Shown: one piece after another, positions 7,644-16,179 of the stretch
Layout of the letters: each line of letters starts with the position of its first letter
How positions within the stretch are numbered: position 1 is the first letter of the stretch
Assembly: GCA_009788085.1 (NCBI GenBank)
Contig: WQSB01000007.1
Span: 1 to 39,636, forward strand
Reading direction: 5' to 3'
Origin: Defluviitaleaceae bacterium
Lineage (GTDB): Bacteria > Bacillota > Clostridia > Lachnospirales > WQUN01
DNA: 39,636 nt
Made by a program: the position numbers and the translations under genes
The notes under the pieces: model-generated
What the model saw: the letters and a program-made list of their open reading frames with translations, nothing else
Told to the model about the DNA's origin: nothing
Databases searched by the model: none

Positions 7644-8389
7644 TATTTGAGAGTAGTATGAACTACACCGCCGCGAAAACAAAAGCCCTATCAATGTCCG
7701 CAAAGCTTCTCACCTCCCGCGATTACGAGGAGCTTTGCCACGCCTCGTCAACCGACGCTCTGAGCCTCGGAGAGCGGACAAGCCTTTTGGAGGAAAACGA
7801 CCGCATTTCTTCCTATATATATGCAAAGCCCGTCCGGGATTTTGTAAAAACCATGGCCCTTTGCCTGAAAACCAACACACCAAACCTCAACACAGAGGCC
7901 GCGGCAATCAACCACTGGTCATACGTCCTGTGGCGCAAGCTTGGCGCGGTGGACAAGCCCAGCCGCTCTTCCCTGCGGCGTGTACTTGGCACGGAAATGG
8001 ATTTGAGAAACATCCTGTGGATTTACCGCCTCAAGCAATTTCACAAAATAGAAGGCAGTGCGGCTGTCGGGCATCTGTTGCCCGCGGGCTACCGCCTGAC
8101 CCGCGTAACAGAGCTGGTAGAGTGCAAAGACGCTCCCGCCCTCGTCGAAGCTTTGGCAAAAAGCCCCTACGGTGAAATTTTCTCAAACCCGGCGGACTTC
8201 CGTTTGGGCGAACAAGCCTTAGCCAAAGCAGTGCGGGCACAGTTCCGCGCAGAAAGCTTCCGTCAAAACGCTGCCTGCATTTGTAAATTCCTATACGAAA
8301 AGCACCTCGAAATACGAAACATCCGCACAATCACAGAGGGTATTAAATTCGGCTTCCCCCCCGAGCAAATCCTTGCACGGATATGCTAA
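7640..8389 (+). CDS. ntpC: V-type ATPase subunit C (V0D/AC39 family)
   Basis: 249 residues if the ATG at 7640 is used. ATG 7658 (MNYTAAKTKALSMSAKLL) better fits the usual start of this family, so 243 residues is possible. It is a soluble, helical V0D/AC39-type protein that joins the central stalk to the membrane rotor. Blocks such as DLRNILWIYRLKQFH and YRLTRVTELV are typical. It overlaps the preceding gene by four bases (ATGA) and lies before subunit I, whereas in many clostridial operons C comes after E. Confidence 0.85.
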   Translation: MIFESSMNYTAAKTKALSMSAKLLTSRDYEELCHASSTDALSLGERTSLLEENDRISSYIYAKPVRDFVKTMALCLKTNTPNLNTEAAAINHWSYVLWRKLGAVDKPSRSSLRRVLGTEMDLRNILWIYRLKQFHKIEGSAAVGHLLPAGYRLTRVTELVECKDAPALVEALAKSPYGEIFSNPADFRLGEQALAKAVRAQFRAESFRQNAACICKFLYEKHLEIRNIRTITEGIKFGFPPEQILARIC

Positions 8390-8420
8390 CCCACAAAATC
8401 TACTGCAAAGGAGCATCCAC

Positions 8421-10289
8421 ATGGTAGCCAAGATGAAATACATAAGTATAACCGGGCACATAGGCAGCATGAACCATGTGGTGAGCAGGTATTTGTCGAG
8501 GTACGATATTCAGCTGGAGCAGGCGTCAAGCGAGCTTATGAAGCCGTTTACGACGCTTAATCCGTATGCGCAAACCCTTCGGAAAGCGGAGATGTTTGCT
8601 GGGATGGTTGACGGGCCGCCGGCGATTTATGTTCCGATGACAGCGGCGGCAGCGGTTAATCTGGTGGAGGAAGCGGCGGCGGCGTATGAGCGGCGGGACG
8701 AGCGGCTTAAGGAAGCGGAGGTCAGATTGTTTGAGGTCAGAAAGCAGATTGAGGTTCTGCGGAATTTCACATCCTTGGACATGGAGCTATCAAACAATTT
8801 GGAATTCATCCACTGTCGGCTTGGGCGGCTTACTGCGGCGCAGTTCCGGCGGTACGAGAGATTTCTGCAAGACGACGAAAAAATTTTGTTCATCCCGGCA
8901 AAGCGCGAAAAGGACTTCGTCCACGGAGCGTATTTCACGCCCGTCAGTCACAGGGACGAAGCGGACGCGGCGTTTGCGTCCTTGGAATTTCTGCCGGCGG
9001 ACCTGCCGGCCAAAACCGCGAAAACCCCGGCCGCTTTACTCCACCATCTGCGGCTGGAGGTTTTGCAAACGGAAAAGGACATCACCGAGCTTACCCACAA
9101 TACACTCGGGGGGGTCTGCGGGAAAGAGAAGCTGGCCATTGCCTGTGCGAAAGTGAAAAATTTATACGCAGCCTTCGACGTAAAAAAATACGCCGCAATC
9201 AGCCGCGGGCGGCGGGTGTTTACCTTTTCCGGATGGATGAGCCAAAACGATGCGGATTCACTTGCGTCTGAAATCTCCGGCGACGATTTGGCGTTGTTTA
9301 CATGTTATGGCAAGGATAGCGAAAGCGGCGAGGCCGACCAAAGCCGCCCACCGACTCTGCTGAAAAATTTGCCGATTATCAGACAGTTTGAATTCTTCAC
9401 CCGCCTGTACGGCCTGCCTGATTATGGTGAAATCGACCCCACGCCTCTTTTGGCTGTTACCTACACATTGTTGTTTGGCCTGATGTTCGGGGATATAGGC
9501 CATGGGATGGTGCTCGCGCTTTTGGGAATTCTTGTGCAACGCCGCTGGCATCCGGACCTTGGCGGCATAATGACCGTCGTGGGAGCTTCGGCGGCGTTTT
9601 TTGGTGTACTTTACGGAAGCATCTTCGGTTTTGAATTCCGTCCCCTATGGATGCGGCCTCAGGCTGACATTATGAGCACCATTGTATTCGCCGCCGCCCT
9701 TGGCGCGGGGCTGATTACTCTGTCCATGCTGCTTAATATGTACAACGCTTTCCGGCGCGGGCGAATCGGCGAGCTGCTTTTTAGCGCGAACGGTGTTGCC
9801 GGGCTTATGTTTTACGGCGCGGCACTGTGGATTCTGGTGCGCGTTTTGGTGCAGGGCCACCCGCTTACACTGCCGGTAGTGTTGCTGGCGGTATTGCCGC
9901 TGATTTTTGTTTCCTTTAAGCACCCACTGGAAAATCTGCTCGCCGGGCACAGAATCCGCCCAAAGGAAAGCATTGGTCAATTCATTTTCAACACCATCAT
10001 TGAAACCTTTGAAACCTTGCTTACCTACGCCACAAACACGATATCCTTCGTGAGGGTGGGCGCGTTCGCCGTCAGCCACGCCGGCATGATGCACGTTGTT
10101 CTGCAATTATCGCGGGGGGCGGCGGGCGCGCAGAATATACTGATATTAGTGTTTGGGAATGTTCTAGTAATGGGAATCGAGGGGCTACTGGTGGGTATTC
10201 AGGTGCTGAGACTGGATTTTTATGAGATTTTCAGCCGGTTTTACAAGGGCGGCGGCCGGGCGTTTGAGGAAACCTACAGCAAGCGTTAA
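8421..10289 (+). CDS. ntpI: V-type ATPase subunit I (a-subunit)
   Basis: 622 residues, the membrane stator that lines the ion half-channels. The first 320 residues form the soluble N-terminal arm with coiled coil (about 80-115); the rest holds seven or so helices. The start of the membrane domain is PDYGEIDPTPLLAVTYTLLFGLMFGDIGHG, and the conserved ETFETLLTYATNTISFVRVGAFAVSHAG carries the Arg (SFVRVGAF) expected opposite the rotor Glu. ATG 8421 follows AAAGGAG by seven bases; the frame is open further upstream but overlaps subunit C. Length is usual for the family. Confidence 0.93.
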   Translation: MVAKMKYISITGHIGSMNHVVSRYLSRYDIQLEQASSELMKPFTTLNPYAQTLRKAEMFAGMVDGPPAIYVPMTAAAAVNLVEEAAAAYERRDERLKEAEVRLFEVRKQIEVLRNFTSLDMELSNNLEFIHCRLGRLTAAQFRRYERFLQDDEKILFIPAKREKDFVHGAYFTPVSHRDEADAAFASLEFLPADLPAKTAKTPAALLHHLRLEVLQTEKDITELTHNTLGGVCGKEKLAIACAKVKNLYAAFDVKKYAAISRGRRVFTFSGWMSQNDADSLASEISGDDLALFTCYGKDSESGEADQSRPPTLLKNLPIIRQFEFFTRLYGLPDYGEIDPTPLLAVTYTLLFGLMFGDIGHGMVLALLGILVQRRWHPDLGGIMTVVGASAAFFGVLYGSIFGFEFRPLWMRPQADIMSTIVFAAALGAGLITLSMLLNMYNAFRRGRIGELLFSANGVAGLMFYGAALWILVRVLVQGHPLTLPVVLLAVLPLIFVSFKHPLENLLAGHRIRPKESIGQFIFNTIIETFETLLTYATNTISFVRVGAFAVSHAGMMHVVLQLSRGAAGAQNILILVFGNVLVMGIEGLLVGIQVLRLDFYEIFSRFYKGGGRAFEETYSKR

Positions 10290-10313
10290 TTCAAATTAGA
10301 AGGGGTAGGAGAA

Positions 10314-10766
10314 ATGTTAATTTTAATCGGGATGTTTTTGACTGCAATTGTTGCGCCGATGGGATTTTATTATATCGGAAGCAAACGGGCCCACGCACAG
10401 GGACAAAACAACGGGCATAAAAATATAAGACGTGGGAAGCTGGCGTTGGTTTTAAACCTTGGGGCCTTTACGCTGGTGTTTTTACTGGCGACGGTTCTCA
10501 TTTTCACGGGGCGGGTTCATGCGGCGGAGCCTGCGGCGGTGGCTTCTGACCTGGCCTTGGCGGCGGCGTTTATCGGCGCGGGGCTGGTTACGGGGCTTGG
10601 CGCGATTGGCACGGGCATTGCGGTAAGCTCTGCAACGGCGGCGGCAATCGGCGCGATAAGCGAGAACGAAAACAATTTTGGAAAGTCCATGATTTTTGTG
10701 GCCATGGCCGAGGGCATTGCGATTTATGGCCTGCTGATTTCATTTATGATTCTTGGGCGGGTGTAG
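10314..10766 (+). CDS. ntpK: V-type ATPase subunit K (proteolipid, rotor)
   Basis: 150 residues. Two N-terminal helices (residues 1-22 and 42-66, the latter ending in RVHAAEPA, signal-peptide-like), then one c-type hairpin: a Gly/Ala-rich helix (about 80-112) and a second helix with the ion-carrying Glu133 in VAMAEGIAIYGLL. The residues after Glu133 are Gly-Ile, with Tyr138 five positions on; the Ser-Thr pair found in Na+-binding single-hairpin c subunits is absent, which leans to H+ but does not prove it. The N-terminal extension is known from clostridial relatives. AGAAGGGGTAGGAGAA precedes the ATG. Confidence 0.9.
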   Translation: MLILIGMFLTAIVAPMGFYYIGSKRAHAQGQNNGHKNIRRGKLALVLNLGAFTLVFLLATVLIFTGRVHAAEPAAVASDLALAAAFIGAGLVTGLGAIGTGIAVSSATAAAIGAISENENNFGKSMIFVAMAEGIAIYGLLISFMILGRV

Positions 10767-11333
10767 ATGAATACAGAAAAAAAATTGCAATATTTCACTG
10801 AGGCAATCGCCCGCGAGGTGGAAGCGAGGCAAAGGCGGGCGAGGCATCAAGCGGCCAATGATTTAAGCGAGGAAACGGCCTCCGCGTTGGAGTCCGCCGA
10901 AAGCCGTGCCCATTTTCAATTGGAGGCCACGCGGCGCAAGTTATTACGGGAGGCAAATAAAAAAATCGCCGCTGCCACAACCGGGGCGCGGGCGAATTTT
11001 GCTGCGAAGCGGAAATCCCTGTTTGAGCGGCTGACCGCCGAGGCCGCCGAAGAACTGGAAAGCTTTACGCGCTCTCCGGAGTACGAGGATTATTTAATAA
11101 AATCAATTGCACAAGCACAGGAGGAGCGGGGCTTTGCCGACGGGGCTTTGCTAAAGCTACACCCGCGGGACATGCATTTTGCTGAAAAAATCCGTCAAAC
11201 CACGGGGCTGAATGCCACAGAGGGCGATGAGAATTACATAGGCGGGTTCGTGCTGGAGTCCGCCGCTTCCCGTGCGGATTACACCTTCAAGACCCGCTTG
11301 CTTGACCTAACGTCCACCGTCATATTCTTCTAA
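10767..11333 (+). CDS. ntpE: V-type ATPase subunit E (peripheral stalk)
   Basis: 188 residues. Long N-terminal coiled coil (about 1-95) and a small globular C-terminal domain ending GGFVLESAASRADYTFKTRL, a hallmark of V/A-type E subunits (the region that binds the top of the A3B3 head). It begins directly after the stop of subunit K (TAG-ATG). The gene for subunit F, which often lies hereabouts, is not present between K and E or between E and A. Confidence 0.88.
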   Translation: MNTEKKLQYFTEAIAREVEARQRRARHQAANDLSEETASALESAESRAHFQLEATRRKLLREANKKIAAATTGARANFAAKRKSLFERLTAEAAEELESFTRSPEYEDYLIKSIAQAQEERGFADGALLKLHPRDMHFAEKIRQTTGLNATEGDENYIGGFVLESAASRADYTFKTRLLDLTSTVIFF

Positions 11334-11403
11334 AATTATCTAAGGTTTGTCCAAACCATCTATTTTCAACTGAAAACGCTATATACCCGGAGGTGTTCCC
11401 AAA

Positions 11404-13068
11404 ATGGCGGTAATATACGGAATTAACGGCCCGGTGCTGAAGGTTAGCGGCAGGGGCTTTGCCGTTGCGGAAATGGTGACAATCAACGGAAAACCCGGAG
11501 AGGTAATTGCCATAAGCCCTTCTGGGGCTACGATTCAGGTGTACGAGAGCACGGCGGGGCTGCGGCCGGGCGTGGAAGTGGTGGGCACGGGGCGTCCGAT
11601 GTCTGTGACGATGAGGCCGGGAATTATGGGGCAAATTTTCGACGGAATAATGCGGCCGCTGAAAGACCCCGAAGCGGAAAACTTTACCTATTCCGTGCGT
11701 GTCCTCGTTGAAGAGGGCCAGGCCCTGCGCGAGGGTGAAATTTTCGCCGAGGCGGCGGAGACCCCCCTCATTACATACAAAGCCACCGTCCCGACGGGGC
11801 TTTCCGGCATGGTGATTAACCGCGCCCCCGACGGAGAGTACAGAGTGGACGACACAATAATAACATTGTCGATGTCGCAGAGGCTTCCAGGGCAAACCGA
11901 AAGTGACGAGGCCGAAAGCCCACAAATATCTCTCACATTGTCTCAAACCTGGCCGATTCGGGTGCCGCGTCCCGTGGCCAAACGCTATCCCCCCGACACG
12001 CCGCTGATAACCGGCCAGCGAATCATAGACAGCCTCTTTCCCATTGCCAAGGGCGGGGCCTGCGCCATCCCGGGCGGATTCGGTACAGGAAAGACCATGA
12101 CCCAGCACCAACTGGCAAAATGGTGCGATGCGGACATAATCGTGTACATAGGCTGCGGCGAGCGCGGCAACGAAATGACAGAAGTATTAGAGGATTTTGG
12201 CAAACTGAAAGACCCCAAGAGCGGCCAGCCTTTACTTGCCCGCACAGTGCTGATTGCCAACACCTCCGACATGCCGGTTGCGGCGCGGGAGGCGGGCATT
12301 TACACTGGCATCACTTTGGCGGAATTTTATCGCGACATGGGCTATCATGTCGCATTGATGGCGGATTCAACTTCCCGGTGGGCGGAAGCTTTGCGAGAGC
12401 TCTCCAGCCGCCTGGAAGAAATCCCCGCCGAGGAGGGTTATCCGGCATACCTGGCCACCCGACTGGCCGCCTTTTATGGTCGTGCAGGTTATGTAAAAAA
12501 TCTAAATGGCACATCCGGCTCAATCACGATTATCGGTGCGGTGTCGCCCCAGGGCGCGGATTTCTCCGAGCCCGTCACTTTGCACACAAAACGCTTCACC
12601 CGATGCTATTGGGCACTGGACCGGCGTCTGGCCTATGCCCGTCATTTCCCCGCCATCGACTGGATGACCAGCTACAGCGGCTATGCCCCCGACCTTGAAG
12701 AATGGTATGTTGAGAACATATCCCCAAAGTTCCCGGAATATCGCAGACAAATCCTAAAAATTCTGCAAGAAGAGAACGCTCTGCAAGAAATCGTAAAGCT
12801 AATCGGCTCCGACGCCCTCTCCGACGCCCAACGTCTTACCATGTCCATCGCAAGGGTAATCCGCCAGGGCTTCGCACAACAGAACGCTTATCATCCCATC
12901 GACACCTACACCCCCCCGGCAAGGCAATTCGAAATGATGGAAATTATTCTTAACCTCTACGAAACCTTACAAGGCCAGCTGGCTCAAGGCATCGCCATCC
13001 CTGAAAATCACCCCGCTTTCGAAGAAATTATTAATATGAAATATAATAGACTTCTTGCGCAACTGTAA
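11404..13068 (+). CDS. ntpA: V-type ATPase catalytic subunit A, short 3' end
   Basis: 554 residues. Seen in order: N-terminal beta-barrel, the bulge domain (about 110-185), Walker A GGFGTGKT near residue 222, GCGERGNEMTEVL with the catalytic Glu, NTSDMPVAAREAGIYTG, and LMADSTSRWAEALRELSSRLEE. All catalytic motifs are intact. The protein is roughly 25-40 residues shorter than the usual 580-590; part of this is a shorter bulge and part is the C-terminus, which stops at INMKYNRLLAQL where relatives continue for a few tens of residues. The last codons are formed by a 29-nt repeat (see 13036). The B and D genes expected next are missing. AGGAGGTG-type site precedes the ATG (CCGGAGGTGTTCCCAAA). Confidence 0.93.
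   Translation: MAVIYGINGPVLKVSGRGFAVAEMVTINGKPGEVIAISPSGATIQVYESTAGLRPGVEVVGTGRPMSVTMRPGIMGQIFDGIMRPLKDPEAENFTYSVRVLVEEGQALREGEIFAEAAETPLITYKATVPTGLSGMVINRAPDGEYRVDDTIITLSMSQRLPGQTESDEAESPQISLTLSQTWPIRVPRPVAKRYPPDTPLITGQRIIDSLFPIAKGGACAIPGGFGTGKTMTQHQLAKWCDADIIVYIGCGERGNEMTEVLEDFGKLKDPKSGQPLLARTVLIANTSDMPVAAREAGIYTGITLAEFYRDMGYHVALMADSTSRWAEALRELSSRLEEIPAEEGYPAYLATRLAAFYGRAGYVKNLNGTSGSITIIGAVSPQGADFSEPVTLHTKRFTRCYWALDRRLAYARHFPAIDWMTSYSGYAPDLEEWYVENISPKFPEYRRQILKILQEENALQEIVKLIGSDALSDAQRLTMSIARVIRQGFAQQNAYHPIDTYTPPARQFEMMEIILNLYETLQGQLAQGIAIPENHPAFEEIINMKYNRLLAQL
13036..13064 (+). repeat. 29-nt repeat, copy 1 (3' end of ntpA)
   Basis: 26 of 29 positions match 21678-21706; the core TATAATAGACTTCTTGC is identical, followed by RCAACT. 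Here it encodes the last residues of subunit A. Confidence 0.7.
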
Positions 13069-13118
13069 TTAGCATTTGATTTGTTGGCAAAACTGAATCA
13101 TAATATTAGTGAGTAATC

Positions 13119-13385
13119 TTATCTGTAGATTTCTCGCCTGTGCCCCACTTTCAGAACCCAGATAGTAAAGATGTTATCTTGAATATCCGCGATTAAGCGA
13201 TAATCACCTATTTGATACCGCCAGAAGCCTACTAAGCGACCTTTTAAGGGCTTCCCATATTCTCTTGGGTTAGCTGTACCCTCTAAATATTCAGCGATAT
13301 AGTTATCTATCTGCCGTTTTGCAAAAGCGTCTAGTTTGCGGTATTGTCTTGCCGCCGCACCTGCAAACTGAACTGAATACGTCAT
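13119..13385 (-). CDS. RelE/ParE-family toxin
   Basis: 88 residues with the RelE fold pattern: YSVQFAGAAARQYRKLDAFAK at the start, PLKGRLVGFWRYQIGDYRLIADI in the middle, and IWVLKVGHRREIYR at the end. Conserved basic and Tyr residues of the RNase-type RelE site (R/K in the GDYR and GHRREIY blocks) are present. It would cleave mRNA at the ribosome or, if ParE-like, act on gyrase; RelE is more likely from GHRREIY. Its start overlaps the antitoxin stop (TAATG). Confidence 0.85.
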   Translation of the reverse strand: MTYSVQFAGAAARQYRKLDAFAKRQIDNYIAEYLEGTANPREYGKPLKGRLVGFWRYQIGDYRLIADIQDNIFTIWVLKVGHRREIYR

Positions 13386-13603
13386 TATTTCATCTCCTTA
13401 CGCAGTTCAGCCCAACTAATATTTGGCTCGTTGCTATTTAATACCGCTCTGACGTCCTTTTCATCTTCAATGCTTTCTATTTCTTCACGTATTAAGTCCA
13501 TGATAAATCCGGTTATGGTCTTGCCTTGACCTTTCGCATACTCCTGTATCTGCTCATGCTCATGCTCATACAGTTTGAAAACAAGTTGTTTATCTTTGAC
13601 CAT
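13385..13603 (-). CDS. RelB-like antitoxin (ribbon-helix-helix type)
   Basis: 72 residues: QLVFKLYEHEHEQIQEYAKGQGKTITGFIMDLIREEIE, an RHH DNA-binding pattern, and an acidic C-terminal tail that would wrap the toxin. First gene of the pair, ATG 13603 after GAAAGGGGATTTCATC. Partners overlap by one base. The module sits immediately after the truncated V-ATPase operon, on the opposite strand. Confidence 0.85.
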   Translation of the reverse strand: MVKDKQLVFKLYEHEHEQIQEYAKGQGKTITGFIMDLIREEIESIEDEKDVRAVLNSNEPNISWAELRKEMK

Positions 13604-13633
13604 GATGAAATCCCCTTTCGATAAGATGTATGT

Positions 13634-13661
13634 ATTATATACCTATATATATTTTTTACAA
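13634..13661 (-). promoter_or_regulatory. Promoter of the toxin-antitoxin pair
   Basis: Minus strand: TTGTAA (13661-13656), 16-bp spacer, TATAAT (13639-13634), 30 bases before the antitoxin ATG. The spacer is an AT-rich alternating sequence. Confidence 0.6.
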
Positions 13662-13766
13662 AACATTGTGGATGGTCTTATTGGCCATAGCAACAACGTT
13701 AGCCTTGCCACATCGAATGTGGTATCGTGCGCAAAACTTATATTAGGCACGGTGAGGTAGTATTTC

Positions 13767-14552
13767 ATGGATAGCGTAAAGATAAGGCAACCTATTAGTA
13801 TCACAATTTATTTGGTGCTAATTATATTGATACTGGTGTTTGGCTTTATTTTATTTATTGACGCTTTTCAAACGGTCAACTTGGCGATTACTATTAGTTT
13901 TTGGGTATGCTTCCTCGCACCGCTGGCGGCTGCGGGGCTGTATGCATTACTGCTTATGAAGTATTATTCGCTTGGTTTTGAAGGAGAAACTATAGACACC
14001 GAACCTAAGCCGGCATTTGTGTGGGTAGTGATTATTTTTGTTCTCAGCAGCATTGCAATGATGTGGTATGCCTATCCGGGTTGGCGAAATTTGGGCGGGC
14101 AATGGAGCAACCGCTGGTATCTACTGTTATTTGGCGGGATTGGAATGCTTGTCGCTATTGTGTTCATACGCGAGCAGTGGTTCAACAAATTTCGCAAGCT
14201 GATTAACGCTGTATGCTGCGGCATAATCATTGCATTTTTCCTCTTTGGCACATTTCTAAGTGCAAATAGGGTGCTGGATACGTCAGATGTAGTTATAACA
14301 CAGCACACAATTGTACGTGCTGAAAGACCAAGTGCCAGTTCAAACAGGGTTTTTGTCACTATTGCAGATGATGCAGGAAATCAAACAAGATTGATGACGA
14401 CATCCACGGTTTTTCACCATTCCAGGGATAATATAGGTGGCGTAATTTATAAGGTTAGCCAAGCAGGTGCGTTTAACATTACAAATAACAAACTCGCAAT
14501 AATAGGTGATGGCCCGGGCGGTATTGAAAGGGTACGAGAAAACCGACGATAG
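13767..14552 (+). CDS. Unknown membrane protein
   Basis: 261 residues. Five or so helices (residues about 10-32, 38-64, 84-104, 117-135, 145-164), then a soluble tail of about 95 residues with a predicted beta-rich pattern. Helix 3-4 linker AMMWYAYPGWRNLGGQWSNRWY is Trp/Tyr-rich. The tail (VVITQHTIVRAERPSASSNRVFVTI) could face the outside. ATG 13767 follows GGTGAGG with about ten-base spacing. Not recognised as any known family. Upstream there is a small palindrome CCACAT-CGA-ATGTGG at 13719. Confidence 0.7.
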   Translation: MDSVKIRQPISITIYLVLIILILVFGFILFIDAFQTVNLAITISFWVCFLAPLAAAGLYALLLMKYYSLGFEGETIDTEPKPAFVWVVIIFVLSSIAMMWYAYPGWRNLGGQWSNRWYLLLFGGIGMLVAIVFIREQWFNKFRKLINAVCCGIIIAFFLFGTFLSANRVLDTSDVVITQHTIVRAERPSASSNRVFVTIADDAGNQTRLMTTSTVFHHSRDNIGGVIYKVSQAGAFNITNNKLAIIGDGPGGIERVRENRR

Positions 14553-14628
14553 TACATAGTATAAGCATAAGCAGCATTATTTCCACCCTTAGCAAAATAT
14601 GTTGTATAAGGCCGTAGTCGAAGTAGTC

Positions 14629-15735
14629 TTACTCCGCAGATTTAAAATTGTACAGCGGCTTAATTGTCTTGATGATATCCGCCGTGTCGCCGATGTTTTT
14701 GATGATTTCCTCCATGGGTTTGTATGCGAAGGGGGCCTCGTCCAAAGTGCTGCGGTTTACGGTGGAGGAATAAATGCCCTTCATGGATTTTTCGTATTGA
14801 GTAAGCGTGAAGCTTGCTTTTGCGGCGGTGCGGCTCATCAAACGGCCCGCGCCATGGGGTGCGGAAAAATTCCAATCCGGGTTGCCCTTGCCGATACATA
14901 TTAGACTTCCGTCGCGCATGTTCATGGGAATGAGTACCCGCTCGCCCTTCTGCGCGGAAATCGCGCCCTTACGCAGTATCATCCTGTCGAGGTCAATATA
15001 ATTGTGAATGGTCGAGAACTGCCCGGCAATTTTGAATTTCACCTTTTTCTCAAGCACCTTTACGATGGCCTTGCGGTTTAAATCCGCATATCGTTGGACG
15101 ATGGCCATATCATGAAGGTAATTTTTTAATGCATCCCCTTCCAAAAAAGCCAAAACCCTGTCCATTCCCTTGCCTTTTCGCCCCATCGCATCGGCGGCGG
15201 CTTTCTGATAAAGCTCACATACCTGCTTACCCAAATTGCGACTGCCGGAATGCACAATCAGATAGAGTTGCTTCTCCTCATCCTCGCCCAGCTCGATAAA
15301 ATGATTGCCGCCGCCCAGCGTCCCGACGGATAATTCTGCGCGGTTTAGGTCAACATGCTTGGCGCATCGCAGGGCACGCAGGTCTATTTCTTCATTATAA
15401 TGATGCGCAGTGTCGCGAATCGCAAAACCCGCCGGAATATATTGGTGAATCGCCTTGTCCAACTGGGAAAGCTCGACGCGCTTATCCTTTAGAAGCACGG
15501 TCTCCATTCCGCATCCGATATCCACCCCCACCAAATTTGGTACGACCTTGTCCGTAATCGTCATGGTTGTGCCGATGGTGCAACCCATCCCAGCGTGGGC
15601 GTCCGGCATGATGCGAATTTTACTGCCCTCCACAAATTCCTGATTTAGCAGATGTTCGATTTGCTGTAATGCACTTGGCTCGGCTGTGTCTGTAAACACC
15701 TTTGCTGTGCTGAATTTCCCTTTTAGCTCTAGCAT
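14629..15735 (-). CDS. rtcB: RNA ligase RtcB
   Basis: 368 residues, the short bacterial form. RtcB joins RNA 2',3'-cyclic phosphate (or 3'-phosphate) ends to 5'-OH ends using GTP and Mn2+. Visible metal/active-site blocks: PDAHAGMGCTIGTTM, NLVGVDIGCGME (Cys ligand), GTLGGGNHFIEL, VHSGSRNLGKQV, and SAPHGAGRLMSR, the block that carries the guanylylated His in characterised RtcB proteins. It overlaps the preceding gene by seven bases, so the two are translated together. No archease or RtcA gene is nearby. Confidence 0.95.
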   Translation of the reverse strand: MLELKGKFSTAKVFTDTAEPSALQQIEHLLNQEFVEGSKIRIMPDAHAGMGCTIGTTMTITDKVVPNLVGVDIGCGMETVLLKDKRVELSQLDKAIHQYIPAGFAIRDTAHHYNEEIDLRALRCAKHVDLNRAELSVGTLGGGNHFIELGEDEEKQLYLIVHSGSRNLGKQVCELYQKAAADAMGRKGKGMDRVLAFLEGDALKNYLHDMAIVQRYADLNRKAIVKVLEKKVKFKIAGQFSTIHNYIDLDRMILRKGAISAQKGERVLIPMNMRDGSLICIGKGNPDWNFSAPHGAGRLMSRTAAKASFTLTQYEKSMKGIYSSTVNRSTLDEAPFAYKPMEEIIKNIGDTADIIKTIKPLYNFKSAE

Positions 15736-16010
15736 TTCTGCACCTCTTTTAGCTTTTCGCGGATTTCCTTTTCTATCACCTTGTTCGGAAGCAGCGGTGA
15801 TAGTTTTTTTGTTATGGTTATTAATATGTAGTCCTCATGAACTTCGTATTCGCCCTCTGTGCCCAGCACAGTTATAAGGCCGCGTTGTTCGTCGCCATCT
15901 AACTTGCCGTTTAGAGTTTTCAGCTCTTCCTTCAGTTTGCCAAACGCCACCCCGATATCTTGCGGCTTGTCGATTTTAAACGAAAATAATTGCTTTTTGA
16001 AATTTACCAT
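15729..16010 (-). CDS. Small unknown protein in operon with rtcB
   Basis: 93 residues: MVNFKKQLFSFKIDKPQDIG..., then an ITVLGTEGEYEVHEDYILITITKKL strand-rich part and a Lys/Glu helix at the end. No signal peptide or helices. Not archease (too short, no metal motif). It is the first gene of the operon: ATG 16010 after AAGGAGGGTTATGCC, with a promoter just upstream, and its 3' end overlaps rtcB by seven bases. The tight coupling suggests a role with RtcB, but nothing in the sequence shows what. Confidence 0.75.
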   Translation of the reverse strand: MVNFKKQLFSFKIDKPQDIGVAFGKLKEELKTLNGKLDGDEQRGLITVLGTEGEYEVHEDYILITITKKLSPLLPNKVIEKEIREKLKEVQKC

Positions 16011-16031
16011 GGCATAACCCTCCTTAACAAG

Positions 16032-16060
16032 ATAGTATGCAAGTTATACGCAGTTGTAAA
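16032..16060 (-). promoter_or_regulatory. Promoter of the rtcB operon
   Basis: Minus strand: TTTACA (16060-16055), 17-bp spacer, TACTAT (16037-16032), 22 bases before the first ATG. Confidence 0.65.
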
Positions 16061-16129
16061 CCTTTTATTATGGACTTTTTCTTGGACTGTCACTGTGAAA
16101 GGATAAGCCTTCAAAAGTGTGCTAAAATT

Positions 16130-16160
16130 TTGCAAAGCAAGCGAACAAAATTTATATAAT
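16130..16160 (+). promoter_or_regulatory. Promoter of the phosphotransferase-like gene
   Basis: TTGCAA (16130-16135) with TATATA (16153-16158, 17-bp spacer) or TATAAT (16155-16160, 19-bp spacer). Confidence 0.5.
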
Positions 16161-16179
16161 GTGAAGCGAGGTACGGTGC

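Noticed and set aside
10314-10766. Calling the V-ATPase Na+-specific
   Set aside because: The proteolipid lacks the Ser-Thr pair after the Glu; with one hairpin the specificity cannot be settled by eye.
11320-12111. Minus-strand frame of 263 codons opposite subunit A
   Set aside because: Shadow of a well-supported gene, Gly/Arg/His-rich and without known motifs.
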